From an uncultured Verrucomicrobiota bacterium (GTDB lineage Bacteria > Verrucomicrobiota > Kiritimatiellia > RFP12 > UBA1067), in contig CAMZEN010000010.1 in NCBI GenBank assembly GCA_947305775.1, positions 1-59,092 on the forward strand: a stretch of DNA of 59,092 nucleotides, read 5' to 3'. Each line of letters opens with the position of its first letter. Within the stretch, counting starts at the first letter, position 1. Shown in pieces: positions 48,273 through 58,200 of this stretch. The notes beneath the pieces are model-generated. The model was given only the letters and a program-made list of their open reading frames with translations, was not told the DNA's origin and made no database searches. Position numbers and translations under genes: made by a program.

Positions 48273-48315
48273 TTAGTTTGCTCCTTGTTTTTGATTTGAC
48301 AAAACTGTTGCAAGT

Positions 48316-48321
48316 ATTATA
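48316..48321 (-). promoter_or_regulatory. -10 box of the nucleotidyltransferase-comF unit
   Basis: TTTTTGGTATAATACTTG on the minus strand, about 44 bases before the ATG and overlapping no gene. Confidence 0.5.
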
Positions 48322-48337
48322 CCAAAAATTCCGAGCC

Positions 48338-49660
48338 TCAATTTGCCATTTCCACGTCCTGCTTGTCCCGGGTGCTGTTGTATGCGTCCAATACCGAAAG
48401 ATCTGCGGTGCCTTTCGCGAAACGGACGCTTACCCTGTCGCCTGCCGTCAGGAGGGAGGCATCCCGCACGATTGCACCGGCGGAATCGGTGACAATTGAA
48501 TAACCGCGCTCAAGCACACCGAACGGCGACAGAAGCGAAAGCTTTTCCTTTGCGCGCAAGAGGCGTGAATCGGCCAAGGAAAGTCTAAGCTTGAACGCCG
48601 GAAGAAGACGCTCTCTGGCCGCCGAAAGACGCGCTTCGCTCTTTGCCGCCTGAATCGCAAGCGACGGGGAAAGCCTGCGCACCGCACCTTCGAGACGCAG
48701 CTCTGCGTGCGCAAGCGCCGTCTCGATGGCAGCCGCCATAGAGTCCGAAAGATGGTCGATGCGTTGGGCGAACCATTCGCCGCGTCCCCTCAGGCACAAT
48801 GCAATCTTAGAGCCAAGCATTTCAAGACGATCCATCAGCTCCGAAAGCACCGGCACGGCGATTTCGGCCGCAATGGATGGCGTCCCCGCGCGGCGATCCG
48901 CGGCAAAGTCGCACAAGGTAAAGTCGGTCTCGTGCCCCACTGCCGAAATCGTAGGCACTACGGACGCCGCTACACATCGCACCAGCGTTTCGTCGTTGAA
49001 GCAGAAAAGGTCCTCAAAGCTGCCGCCGCCGCGCGCAACGATCAGAAGATCGGCCCGCCACCCGTCCTTCGAAGGCGAATTGAAGTACTTTATGCCCGCG
49101 ATTATGGAAGCAGGCGCATCCGCGCCCTGTACTTGCGCCGGGAAAAGGCGAATGGAAACGTTCGGGAACCTGCGGGAAATGACATTGCACATGTCGTGAA
49201 TCACGGCGCCGGCCTCGCTCGTGACTATGCCGATGCGCCGCGGCAGGAAAGGAAGCGGTCTCTTTTTCGCGGCGTCGAAAAGTCCTTCCCCTTCCAACTT
49301 CGCCTTAAGTTCAAGGTAGCGCTGCATCAGATCGCCCGCGCCAACGGGCTTTGCGGCCAGGACCACAAGCTGGTAGTTGCCCCGCGGCGGATAGACCGTG
49401 ACATTGCCGTAGACAAGCACTTTTGCGCCGTCCTTAAGCGAATCCTTCGCGCGGCAGCGTTCGTAGGCGCTTGCGAACATGACAGCCTGAATCTGTGCGC
49501 CGGAGTCCTTGAGCGTAAAGTAGCAATGCCCGGACGGATACCTTTTCCAGCCGCTTATCTCAGCCTCGACATATATCTTCGAGAACTGCGACTCAAGGGT
49601 GCGCTTCAACCTTTCGGTGAGCGATGATACGGTAAAAGGTGCAGGCTTTTCGTCAGCCAT
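48338..49660 (-). CDS. xseA: Exodeoxyribonuclease VII large subunit
   Basis: A 440-aa XseA. The N-terminal OB domain (FTVSSLTERLKRTLES, YVEAEISGWKRYPSGHCYFTLKD in its place) is followed by the catalytic domain (PRRIGIVTSEAGAVIHDMCN, LIVARGGGSFEDLFCFNDE, VGHETDFTLCDFAADRRAGTPS, cited as GHETDFTLCDFAADRRAGTP) and a coiled-coil region. It pairs with XseB to degrade single-stranded DNA; no xseB was found here. Its ATG overlaps the end of ftsW by eight bases. Confidence 0.96.
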   Translation of the reverse strand: MADEKPAPFTVSSLTERLKRTLESQFSKIYVEAEISGWKRYPSGHCYFTLKDSGAQIQAVMFASAYERCRAKDSLKDGAKVLVYGNVTVYPPRGNYQLVVLAAKPVGAGDLMQRYLELKAKLEGEGLFDAAKKRPLPFLPRRIGIVTSEAGAVIHDMCNVISRRFPNVSIRLFPAQVQGADAPASIIAGIKYFNSPSKDGWRADLLIVARGGGSFEDLFCFNDETLVRCVAASVVPTISAVGHETDFTLCDFAADRRAGTPSIAAEIAVPVLSELMDRLEMLGSKIALCLRGRGEWFAQRIDHLSDSMAAAIETALAHAELRLEGAVRRLSPSLAIQAAKSEARLSAARERLLPAFKLRLSLADSRLLRAKEKLSLLSPFGVLERGYSIVTDSAGAIVRDASLLTAGDRVSVRFAKGTADLSVLDAYNSTRDKQDVEMAN

Positions 49661-50831
49661 GCCGCGTTACGCGAAGCGCACCGGCCGGTCTTATGGCCTC
49701 GCGCTTGCGGTCCCTGTAAGAGTGTATGCCGACAGAGAGAATGGTCCCGACGGCGAAGAAAGCGCTTATGAGGTTCGTGCCGCCGTAGCTGAAGAAAGGC
49801 AAAGCCATGCCCTTTGTCGGCAATGCGCCGCTTACGACGCCTATATTGAACATGGCCTGGAAGAATATTATGAACGCCATCCCCATGACAAGATAGCGGC
49901 CAAACCGGTCGGATGCCTTCGCAGCGATGTAAACCGCAAAGCCGAAAAAGGCCAGGAACAGCAGGATGACCGAAAGGGAGAAGAACAACCCGAGCTCCTC
50001 TGCGCCAATGGCAAAGATGAAGTCGGTGTGGTTTTCTGGAAGGTAGTAGTGCTTCTGCATGGACTGGTTTAGCCCCACGCCCCATATTCCGCCGTTCTTT
50101 ATGGCTATGAGGGCGTGGTGCAGCTGATAGGCCGTGCGCTTTGCGGCCTCGTCCAACTCTGCACCACCGGCACCGTTCGCAAAGCCGCCCGTGAAGGACG
50201 CCAGACGTGCCATTCGGTTTGCGTTCGTCATGACCTTGTAGGCGACTACGCCGAACCCGGCCAATACGAATGGCAGAAAATGCAGAACCCTCACGCCTGC
50301 GACAAACATTATGAGAAAGCCCGACAGCGCAACGACCATAACAGAACCGAAATCAGGCTCAAGAAGGATCGGGAACGCCAGGACGCCTATCAGAACCGCC
50401 GGCCAGAAAGCCCCTCTCATGAAAAGCTCGACGCGCCAGCCTGCGATGTCCAGCCAGGCCGCAAGCAGTATTACTATCGCAGGCTTCGCGAACTCGCTCG
50501 GCTGCAGCCTGAGCGGACCCAGCGCTATCCAGCGATAGGATCCGTTGATCGGCCTGAAGCCGAAAACACCCCAAAGCAAGACGAATACGACGATGTAGAA
50601 GAACACCGCCAACGCCCAATGCTCCCGCCAGACGCGATAGTCAACCCATGCAGCAAGAACCGCCACCAGCAGCCCCGCGCCAAAATACATGAACTGGCGC
50701 TTCATAAAGAAATAGGCATCGCCATGCAGACGCATTGCGTTCGCCTCGCTCGCGCTGGAGAGAATGACAAGGCCCAGCGCCACGAGAACCGCGACAACCA
50801 GGCCGAATCCAAATAGTGCGGACTTGCGCAC
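49653..50831 (-). CDS. ftsW: Lipid II polymerase / division protein FtsW
   Basis: A 392-aa SEDS-family membrane protein with ten helices. It shows RWIALGPLRLQPSEFAKPA (the PSE signature), LEPDFGSVMVVAL, the NGGIWGVGLNQSMQKHYYLPENHTDFIFA loop (cited from GVGLNQSMQKHYYLPENHTD) and FSYGGTNLISAFFAVG. It polymerises glycan strands at the septum. The neighbours murD and the LysM protein make this part of a cell-wall cluster. RodA is the alternative, but the murD context favours FtsW. Confidence 0.93.
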   Translation of the reverse strand: MRKSALFGFGLVVAVLVALGLVILSSASEANAMRLHGDAYFFMKRQFMYFGAGLLVAVLAAWVDYRVWREHWALAVFFYIVVFVLLWGVFGFRPINGSYRWIALGPLRLQPSEFAKPAIVILLAAWLDIAGWRVELFMRGAFWPAVLIGVLAFPILLEPDFGSVMVVALSGFLIMFVAGVRVLHFLPFVLAGFGVVAYKVMTNANRMARLASFTGGFANGAGGAELDEAAKRTAYQLHHALIAIKNGGIWGVGLNQSMQKHYYLPENHTDFIFAIGAEELGLFFSLSVILLFLAFFGFAVYIAAKASDRFGRYLVMGMAFIIFFQAMFNIGVVSGALPTKGMALPFFSYGGTNLISAFFAVGTILSVGIHSYRDRKREAIRPAGALRVTRHG

Positions 50832-50842
50832 GTTACTCTATA

Positions 50843-51889
50843 TCACTGCTGGTCGTCAGCAGGGAGCTTAATGACCTGACCGGGCTTAAGCTGGTCGTTG
50901 TCACCAAGGTTGTTGAGCTCGCGGATCGCCGCGGCAGACACACCCCAGCTGATGGACACGCTCGTCATGTCGTCGCCTTCCTGCACGACATAGGAAGTCG
51001 TAGCCACCTCCGCAGGAGCCTCGGCCACAACGGCAGGGGCCTCTTCCGTGATCGTAACGGCGGGCAATTCCTCAACAGCGGCCTCAACAACCGGGTCTTC
51101 CACCGCAGGAACCGAAGCAGGAGCCACCACCGGCGCGGGTGCTACTGCAGGGGCGGCCACCTTGGCTGGCTTGGCGACGGGAGCAGGCGCTTTGGCGACG
51201 GCGGGAATCATAAGCTTCTGCCCGACGCGGAGAACATCAGAATCAAGCCCGTTAAGCTCCTTGAGCTGGCGAATGTTGATGCCGTTGCCGTAGGCGATCG
51301 CACCAAGGGTGTCGCCTGACTTCACGACATACTCCTTCGTCGGTCCCACATACGGGGAATAAGCCTTCTTCGCCGGCTTTGCGACCTCGGGGACCTTCTG
51401 CTCGCCTACCTCAATGCCTGCGGGCAGGTTGAGCTTCTGGCCGATGCGGATCGCATCTCCCTTGAGGGAAGGATTGAGCCTGTAGATGGCGGCCATCTTT
51501 ACGTTGAACTTCTTGGAAATCTTCGAAAGCGTGTCATTGCGCTGGACGATGTAAACGACGCTCTCTGGTTCAGCCGGCTTGACAGGCGCCGGAGCGACCA
51601 CTTCGCAGCGGCAATCCGCCGCGCCGCATCCGCAAGGCTCGGTGTGCTTGGTTCCGGCAGGGCACTTGCAGACATTCTCGACAGTCTCCACAACCACTGG
51701 CGGCGGCGGGGGAGGGAGGACATTCTGTTCAGGGACGCTGACTTTCTCCGGGGCTGGCGTCGTAGCCACAGGCACGTTTTTCACTTCGTCCTGATCGGTT
51801 TTGTTCCACTTAGACTTGTAGGCTGGATCCTTGCAGCCCGCGAGGGTCGCGATGGCCGCGGCGCCAAGCACAATGCCGAGTTTTTTCAT
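50843..51889 (-). CDS. LysM-repeat lipoprotein
   Basis: A 348-aa lipoprotein (lipobox LAGC, Cys19). A Pro-rich region with Cys-rich CKCPAGTKHTEPCGCGAADC (about 70-95) follows, then three LysM domains (YIVQRNDTLSKISKKFNV, YVVKSGDTLGAIAYGNGIN and YVVQEGDDMTSVSISWGVS) separated by Ala/Pro/Val linkers. It should bind peptidoglycan and be anchored in the outer membrane. Its start overlaps the murD stop and it is followed by ftsW, so it belongs to the wall-synthesis operon. Confidence 0.9.
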   Translation of the reverse strand: MKKLGIVLGAAAIATLAGCKDPAYKSKWNKTDQDEVKNVPVATTPAPEKVSVPEQNVLPPPPPPVVVETVENVCKCPAGTKHTEPCGCGAADCRCEVVAPAPVKPAEPESVVYIVQRNDTLSKISKKFNVKMAAIYRLNPSLKGDAIRIGQKLNLPAGIEVGEQKVPEVAKPAKKAYSPYVGPTKEYVVKSGDTLGAIAYGNGINIRQLKELNGLDSDVLRVGQKLMIPAVAKAPAPVAKPAKVAAPAVAPAPVVAPASVPAVEDPVVEAAVEELPAVTITEEAPAVVAEAPAEVATTSYVVQEGDDMTSVSISWGVSAAAIRELNNLGDNDQLKPGQVIKLPADDQQ

Positions 51890-53055
51890 TTCTTTTTTTG
51901 TCCTTCTTTTTTGACGAGTTCCGCGAAGACATCCCCGCGTTGCCCGAAACTTTGAAATTGATCGAAACTGGCCGTTCCAGGAGACAGCAGCAAAGTATCA
52001 CCCTTCTCGGCGTCACGCATCGCACTCTCCACAGCCCGTTCCATGGTGCCGCATACCTCACAGTCGACGGAACCAGACCAGGCCGCGGAAAACACTTCTG
52101 CGCAATGTCCTATAAGATACACTTTTTTGACCCGTCTCGTCAAGTGGGGTATGATAGATTTAGGGTCGTCACCTTTGGCGAGCCCGCCGGCAATAAGGCG
52201 TATTCCCCGGCCTGCCATGCAGACACCAGCCGCAAGCGCGGCGAGGCTGGTAGCCTTCGAGTCGTCGATGCATTTGACTCCACCGAAAGATCCGACGACG
52301 TTCATGCGGTGCGGCAGCGGCTTGAAGTCGGCGAATGCACGCGCTATGACATCGTCAGCAAGTCCTGCCGTCCGCATAAGCCACACGGCCGCCGCGCCAT
52401 TCGCGCACAACACATCGTTGTCGAAATACGAACCACGAAAAAGCCGTGAACACCCACCGACAAGCGCAGCGCATCCGTCGGGATCCAATTTGGCGCGAGC
52501 CATTGCAAGAAGCCGTCTCTTGATCGAGTGGTATGCGCCAACGTTTCCGTGCCGGTCGAGATGGTCCTCCTGCAGATTGAGCACGACTGCGGCCTCGAAT
52601 GCATCAGCTGGAAGGTTTGTCGTCTCCAACTGGAAAGAGCTCACTTCCACAACGGCCCAGTCGACATCGCCCTTCAACACCACATCGCATACCGGCAGGC
52701 CATAGTTGCCGCAGGGGACGGCACGACGTCCTGCCGCCGCAAGCGCATCCGCCACAACCTTGACAACGCTCGACTTTCCCTTCGAGCCTGTTACCGCAAG
52801 CAGCCCTACGCCACGCTTAAGGCATTCCTCAACGCCTAGCTGAAGCTCGCTTTTGACCTCTATGCCGCGTTCCTTGCACGCGAGAATCCACGGATGTGAA
52901 GATGCGATACCGGGAGAGACTACCGCAAACGCAAAGTCTCCGTCCGGCAGGGGGTCGTTGCCGTCGATAACGGTAGCGGCGAAGCCAAGCTTCGCCGCGA
53001 GGGCCTCTGCGGCCCGGCCGCTTCTGCCGCGGCCAAGTACAAGAGCTCTTCTCAC
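51886..53055 (-). CDS. murD: UDP-MurNAc-L-alanine--D-glutamate ligase
   Basis: A 389-aa Mur ligase, shorter than the usual 440. A Rossmann-type N-terminal part (ALVLGRGRSGRAAEALAAKL) is followed by AFAVVSPGIASSHPW, the ATP loop AVTGSKGKSSVVKV, EVSSFQLETTNL (MurD hallmark), NLQEDHLDRHGNV, and the C-terminal CIDDSKATSLAALAAG and LLLSPGTASFDQF. These MurD-specific segments separate it from MurC/E/F. It adds D-glutamate in peptidoglycan precursor synthesis. Its ATG overlaps the TRL gene stop. Confidence 0.94.
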   Translation of the reverse strand: MRRALVLGRGRSGRAAEALAAKLGFAATVIDGNDPLPDGDFAFAVVSPGIASSHPWILACKERGIEVKSELQLGVEECLKRGVGLLAVTGSKGKSSVVKVVADALAAAGRRAVPCGNYGLPVCDVVLKGDVDWAVVEVSSFQLETTNLPADAFEAAVVLNLQEDHLDRHGNVGAYHSIKRRLLAMARAKLDPDGCAALVGGCSRLFRGSYFDNDVLCANGAAAVWLMRTAGLADDVIARAFADFKPLPHRMNVVGSFGGVKCIDDSKATSLAALAAGVCMAGRGIRLIAGGLAKGDDPKSIIPHLTRRVKKVYLIGHCAEVFSAAWSGSVDCEVCGTMERAVESAMRDAEKGDTLLLSPGTASFDQFQSFGQRGDVFAELVKKEGQKKK

Positions 53056-53366
53056 TCGCCCCAGACGATGGTGGTGCGCGAGCTTACGATTCCGAGGATG
53101 TTCCTGACCGTGTAGTCGACGTGGTGTATCCTCGAAATTCCACCGTTCTCCATCGCGGCGCTGATCGAAGCATCGCCCTCGACAAAGCAGATGATGCCGC
53201 GGGCCGTGGCAGTGCCTTTCTTGGCGGGCTGCACGCTGTTGTCGATGAAGTGCGTATCAGGGCGGCCTGCATCGATCGTGATCGGACCGTAGTCGAAAGT
53301 GTCGCGGATCATGACACATCCGGAAGCCATCGCGGCGAGAACCGCAGCAAGCATGAGTTTCTTCAT
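53052..53366 (-). CDS. TRL-like lipoprotein
   Basis: A 104-aa lipoprotein: KKLMLAAVLAAMASGC is the signal (Cys17). The mature part fits the TRL family with AKKGTATARGIICFVEGDAS, then ISAAMENGGISRIHHVDY. These are small periplasmic proteins of unknown function, often stress-linked. I start at MKK, which has CAAAGGAACAAAACAA upstream. The stop overlaps the murD start by 4 bases (ATGA-like). Confidence 0.8.
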   Translation of the reverse strand: MKKLMLAAVLAAMASGCVMIRDTFDYGPITIDAGRPDTHFIDNSVQPAKKGTATARGIICFVEGDASISAAMENGGISRIHHVDYTVRNILGIVSSRTTIVWGE

Positions 53367-53479
53367 TTTGTTTTGTTCCTTTGTTTCTTGAGTTGTGTTT
53401 CGTGCGCGGACTTCCCCGCGTCGCTTTGTTGTATGATACATTATTTCCCTTAAATTGGCAAGCCGCAGGACGGACTGCG

Positions 53480-54388
53480 CTAGCGGTTCTTCTTGGGCTT
53501 TATCACCGCTCTCGCAGCCCTCTCGCCAGCGCGTGTACCAATCGTTCCGAAGAACGCGCTGCCCGCCGCACCGACGCCCGACGAGACCATCTCCTTGACG
53601 CGCGTGCGCCAGCTGTTGAGATCCTGGTCGATCGCCTCCTGCTCGGCTGCCGCGAGCCTCTGCGCGTGCGCCTGCATGGCGGCAGCCTCCGCAGCAGCGG
53701 CGGCCTGGCGCTTCGCGTTGTACTCCTCGTCCGCAATTCGCCGCTCGTCGGATACCTGCGACAGGCCGAGTTCGGCATCGCTCTGCGCCTTCTGCCGGCG
53801 CAGCCTGCGCGAGGTGTCGAACGTGCCAAGAACGCTTCCGCCGTCGTCCGGCGCCTCAATGAAATCGCCCGCTTCCGCCTCGGCGTCCTTGAGAGAATTG
53901 CGCTGCTTCTTCTTTTTCTTCTTCGCCTTCGGCTTGCTGTCTCGCTCGAGCCACGCCTGCAGCGTCGGCACGTCGCCCTTCTCCTTCTCCCTCAGCCTCA
54001 GCCACGACTGCACCTCGCCGAGGAACCTGCCCGCCGCCGCCACCTCGGAGGCGAGCTCGCCCTTCGCCACCTTGCCGCGCAGAGCGCCGTACTTCCCAGG
54101 ATCTGCGCTCGCATCGTCCACGAACCCGGCGAACGCATTCTGGGCCGCGTCCTCATCCTCGTACGCGCCAAGCAGAGCCTCGCGCGCGCGGTCGAACAGC
54201 TGCTCGTGGAAGCGGTCGGCAGCCTCCGCAACCTCAGGCAGGTCGGACATCTTCCGCGCCTGCTCGACGACCTGCTCCGCGAGCTCCATGCGCATCAAAA
54301 CGCCCATAAGCACCCGCTCGTTCGCGCCTTCGCAGAGCGACGCGAGAGGAGCCGCGAGAGCCAACAACAACATCATCAGCCGCTTCAT
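53480..54388 (-). CDS. Secreted helical protein with Lys-rich stretch
   Basis: A 302-aa exported protein (signal KRLMMLLLALAAPLASLCEG, residues 1-21). It is helical throughout: 25-140 (ANERVLMGVLMRMELAEQ), a Lys run KPKAKKKKKKQR near 153, a charged linker and an Ala/Glu/Gln coiled coil (AAAAAEAAAMQAHAQRL), ending with a Gly/Ala membrane-like patch (VGAAGSAFFGTIG) and a basic tail. Function unknown. It is the last gene of an operon of exported proteins beginning at 59 kb. Confidence 0.7.
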   Translation of the reverse strand: MKRLMMLLLALAAPLASLCEGANERVLMGVLMRMELAEQVVEQARKMSDLPEVAEAADRFHEQLFDRAREALLGAYEDEDAAQNAFAGFVDDASADPGKYGALRGKVAKGELASEVAAAGRFLGEVQSWLRLREKEKGDVPTLQAWLERDSKPKAKKKKKKQRNSLKDAEAEAGDFIEAPDDGGSVLGTFDTSRRLRRQKAQSDAELGLSQVSDERRIADEEYNAKRQAAAAAEAAAMQAHAQRLAAAEQEAIDQDLNSWRTRVKEMVSSGVGAAGSAFFGTIGTRAGERAARAVIKPKKNR

Positions 54389-54409
54389 GACAAGACCTCC
54401 CTGCGACCG

Positions 54410-55261
54410 CTAGTCCTCATCCTCTTCGTCCTCATGCTTCGGCGCGTTGACGACGCGCAAGCTGAGCACGGCCGGCTTTATCTCGACGACCTGCACCTTC
54501 AGGTCCGCCGGGGGATGCAGCACCAGCACCTCGGCAAGCTCCTCGGACGGCAGGAACGACACAACCTGGAATATCGCAACGCCCTGCGCGTAGCTCTTCT
54601 GGAGGACGGACGCAATTTCCTTCTTCATGCCTTTAAGACGCAAGCGCATCTCCTTAAGCTTCCATATCTGGTCGATTCCGCCCACGGTAAGCTCGATGGT
54701 CGTTCGCGTCTCCTTGACGGTGCCGGAAGCCTCGAGATTCTCCCACTTAGCGAGCATCGCGGGGATGACGGAGTCCAGCGCCTTCTCGCCCGCGACCCTC
54801 AGGGACTTCGACGAACCCGTTATGTCGTCCATCGCAATCACCGTCGCCGTCTCGGACGACGAGGCGATGTTCACGCCGTTGTCCACGCGCACGGCGCGGA
54901 ATGTGACGGATGCTACGTACGAACGCAGGTTCGAGTCGCCGATCTTCGCGGCGTTCGGCTTCGAGACCGCCTCGCCGATAAGCATCAGATCCGCGCCGAA
55001 CTCGCGCCCCATCACGGCAGAGCCGCGCGTATCGCCCGCGCCGCGCAACGCCTTCTGTATGCGCTCGAGATTCGCCTGCACCATGCTCTGGTCTACGGTC
55101 TCGACACCTTTGGCGGAGAGTTTCCTCACCGCCATCGTCTCGATCTCGGAGGTCGATACCGAGCCGAGGGCCTTCTCGTCCATCATCACCATCACTTTCG
55201 GCAGCGCGGCATGCGCGAACATGGCCGCGAAAACCGCAATAGTCATCAACTGCATTTTCAT
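54410..55261 (-). CDS. Exported CsgG/LpoB-like protein
   Basis: A 283-aa protein with a signal peptide (MTIAVFAAMFAHAALP). VMVMMDEKALGSVSTSEIET, VRKLSAKGVETVDQSMVQAN and REFGADLMLIGEAVSKP give the alternation of strands and helices of the CsgG/LpoB/TolB-N group. The C-terminal half is helix plus strand, ending in an acidic HEDEEDED tail. I start at ATG 55261 (AGGAGG nine bases upstream). Possible role: outer-membrane secretion or assembly of the neighbouring large proteins, by analogy only. Confidence 0.65.
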   Translation of the reverse strand: MKMQLMTIAVFAAMFAHAALPKVMVMMDEKALGSVSTSEIETMAVRKLSAKGVETVDQSMVQANLERIQKALRGAGDTRGSAVMGREFGADLMLIGEAVSKPNAAKIGDSNLRSYVASVTFRAVRVDNGVNIASSSETATVIAMDDITGSSKSLRVAGEKALDSVIPAMLAKWENLEASGTVKETRTTIELTVGGIDQIWKLKEMRLRLKGMKKEIASVLQKSYAQGVAIFQVVSFLPSEELAEVLVLHPPADLKVQVVEIKPAVLSLRVVNAPKHEDEEDED

Positions 55262-55274
55262 TTCTTGCATCCTC

Positions 55275-58200
55275 CTATTTCCATTCGACTTCTCTGTTGT
55301 CGTCCTTGCAGAACGCATTGCATTTGCCGCATACGCGCCCAGACTGCCCGCTCCAATGATCTACCACCTCGCCAAACAGCCCGCCGCAGTTCTTGTGATA
55401 GGGCTTCTTGGGCGTTTCGGGAGGCGTTTCAGAGGTCTTCCCGTCGCCCTTCTTGTCTTCATCGCACATCTTGCCGGTATCGCCTGTCTGCGGCACTCCG
55501 CCATAGAACTGGTTGCAGCACGATTCGCAGAACCAATATCCATAGTACTTGTAGCATTTACCGACAGCCCCGCACTGATGGCATGTCTGGCCATCCTTCG
55601 CGTTGGAGCCCGACTTGAGCGAGGGATCCTCCCCGCCGTCGCCATTCCCTCCTTCTGCGCTGCCGCTTTCTCCTCCGCCGCCTCCGCCGTGTTTGTTGAG
55701 CAACTTGGCGGCTACAGCGGCACCGCCAGAGCCACCATGTTTCTTGTTGTCGTCGTGCTCCTTTAATATCTTGCTGGCGATGCTGTTGCCGACCCCGCTT
55801 CCGAACGAGCCGCCAAGCGAAGTCAAGCCGGTCGTAATGCTCTGCTGCAGAGCGTTGGACAGGTGGCTGGACCAGCTGTTCTGATCCTGCGCCTGGGCGG
55901 TAGACCTCGCGGAGTTTTCGGATGTCGTCTGCGCCGCATCGCCGCCCTGGTTCCGCGTCGTATTTGCGCCCTGCCTGGAGATAGTGTTCTTGTTCTCCTG
56001 CTCGCGCTCGTTGTTGATGTAGTTACTGGTGTTGTTCGAATCGTTGAACTTCTGCTCCTGGTCTTGGTTCCAGTCACCGATGAATTTCGGGAGAGAAGGT
56101 CCGTCGGGACCATTCGGTATTCCGCTGCCCGCCCCGCTCGTCGGATCGTCCAGCTCTGGCTCTTCTTCCCTCAGATCGCCTTCCTCTTCATCTTCGTCCT
56201 CTTCATCCTCGTTATCCTCGTTGTCGTTATCCGTATCGGTGTCAGTGTCGTTGTCGGTATCGTTATCGTTGTCAGTGTCGGTGTCAGTGTCGTTGTCGGT
56301 ATCGTTATCGTTGTCGGTATCGTTATCGTTGTCAGTGTCGTTATCGGCATCGTTATCGTTGTCGGTATCGTTATCGTTGTCGGTATCGTTATCGTTGTCG
56401 GTATCCGTGTCGGTATCCGTATCCGTGTCGGTGTCAGTATCGGTGTCGGCTTCTGTTTCGGTTTCGGCATCCGTGTCAGTTTCTGTTTCAGCATCCGTTT
56501 CCGTATCAGTATCTGCTTCAGTGTCGGTATCTGATTCAGCATCGGTCTCGCCGTCGGCGTCGATATCCGCATCCCCGTCCTCGTCGCCTTCGCCCTCTTC
56601 GCCCTTCTCCTTCTCGGCTTCTTCCTTCGCCTTCTTTTCCGCCTCTTCCTTAGCCTTCTCTTCCTCCTCTTTCGCCTTCTTCTCTTCCTCCTCCTTTGCC
56701 TTCTTCTCGGCCTCTTCCTTCTCCTTCGCCTTCCGCGCCTCTTCGTCTTCGGCGATCTCCTTCTTTGTGGCGTATTCCTTTTCCATCTCGTCGAGATGCT
56801 TGTATCTGGACAGGAGGAAGTTGTATCTCTCGAGATCCTTGTCGTTCAAAGGAATGCGAGACTGCAGTTCCTGAATCTCCTTGAGGACGGCATCCTTCTC
56901 CAGCCTGTAGTTGTCCATGATGTTGCCGTACCTCTCGGAATCGGAACGGTTCTCCAGTTCGTTCTGGAATTTCTTGACGACGTTCGAGGACTTTCCCTCT
57001 ATCTTGGCGTTGATGTACTGCTCGGCAATCTGGCGCGCTTCGAAGTCGGAGGCGCCAGCCTGCTTCAGGATGTCTATTATGTGCGACTTCTTGGTCGCAA
57101 GGTCGGCGTTGCCGTTCCACCAGTTGTCGATGGCTCTTGCCAGGTTTCCGGCCTCGGTCTTGACAAGGTCGACACCAGCCTTCAGGTCCTCCTTCTTCTC
57201 CTGGAGCGAAGTGTCGGTAACCCAGACGGAGAAGTTTCCGGCCGTCTTGCCGATCACCTCGCCCGTGTTCTTGGTCTGCTGCCAGATCGTGCTCGGCGCA
57301 TCCAGGAGCCCTTGGAACGAACGGTTGCCCCAGTCGTTTACATGGTCCAGTATCTCGTCCGTGGTCAGGCCTGCCGTCTTGCGCTCCGGGAAATCTATGC
57401 CGTTCTGCTTGTAGAAATCTTTCACCTCCTGGGTATACTTGCTGTTTCCGCTCATGAATCCCTCGGCGATCCTCTTGGCCTCGTCGAGCGACTTGCCGTT
57501 CCGGTGGAGGTCTATGACGATCGACTGGTACTGCTCCATGGCCATCGACGTGTTGTCGTGGTATGCGGTGACTCGCCCGGTCTCCTTGGCCTCGGATCCC
57601 GTTTCGATGATGTTCTTCGTGCCCGACACCGCGCCGTTCGTGTAGACGTCGGCCATGGTAGCCAGGACATTGGCCGTCTCCCTTTCAATCGCGTCTATGT
57701 CGCCCTTCTCGTACGCGTCGTTCAGCTTCTTGGTGGCGTCGCCGACGGAAACCACATTCATCACGTTGTTTACGGAATCGAGAATCTGCTGCTTTACCGT
57801 CTTAGGAACTTTGGGGTCTTTCAGGGTCTTCGAGAAATTCTCCTTGGCCTGCTTGACCGTTTTCGTCTTGGACTCGACAGCCTGCGATTTGTTGTTGAAG
57901 TTCTCCTGCGACACTTTCTTCTGGGCGTTCGCGTTGTCCAGAACCGTCTGCCGTTCGGAGATTACGGCATCCTGCGCCTTGGATTTTTGAATGAAGTCGT
58001 CAGCCTGCTGCGAGAATTTCTCGGACTTCTGGAAATTGGCGTTCGCCTCCGCCTCCAATTTCGACGCCTTCGACTCGAGCTTGCCGGCCTCCGCGGTCTT
58101 GCCCTGCTTCTTCAGCTCCTTCGCCTGGTTCTTGAGATTCTGCGATTCCGACATCTGGGCGTTGCCCTGCTTCTTGAAGTCGTTGGACTTCGTCTTGGCG

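Noticed and set aside
53381..55618. 745-aa plus-strand open frame
   Set aside because: Antisense to two exported-protein genes that have signal peptides and ribosome-binding sites.
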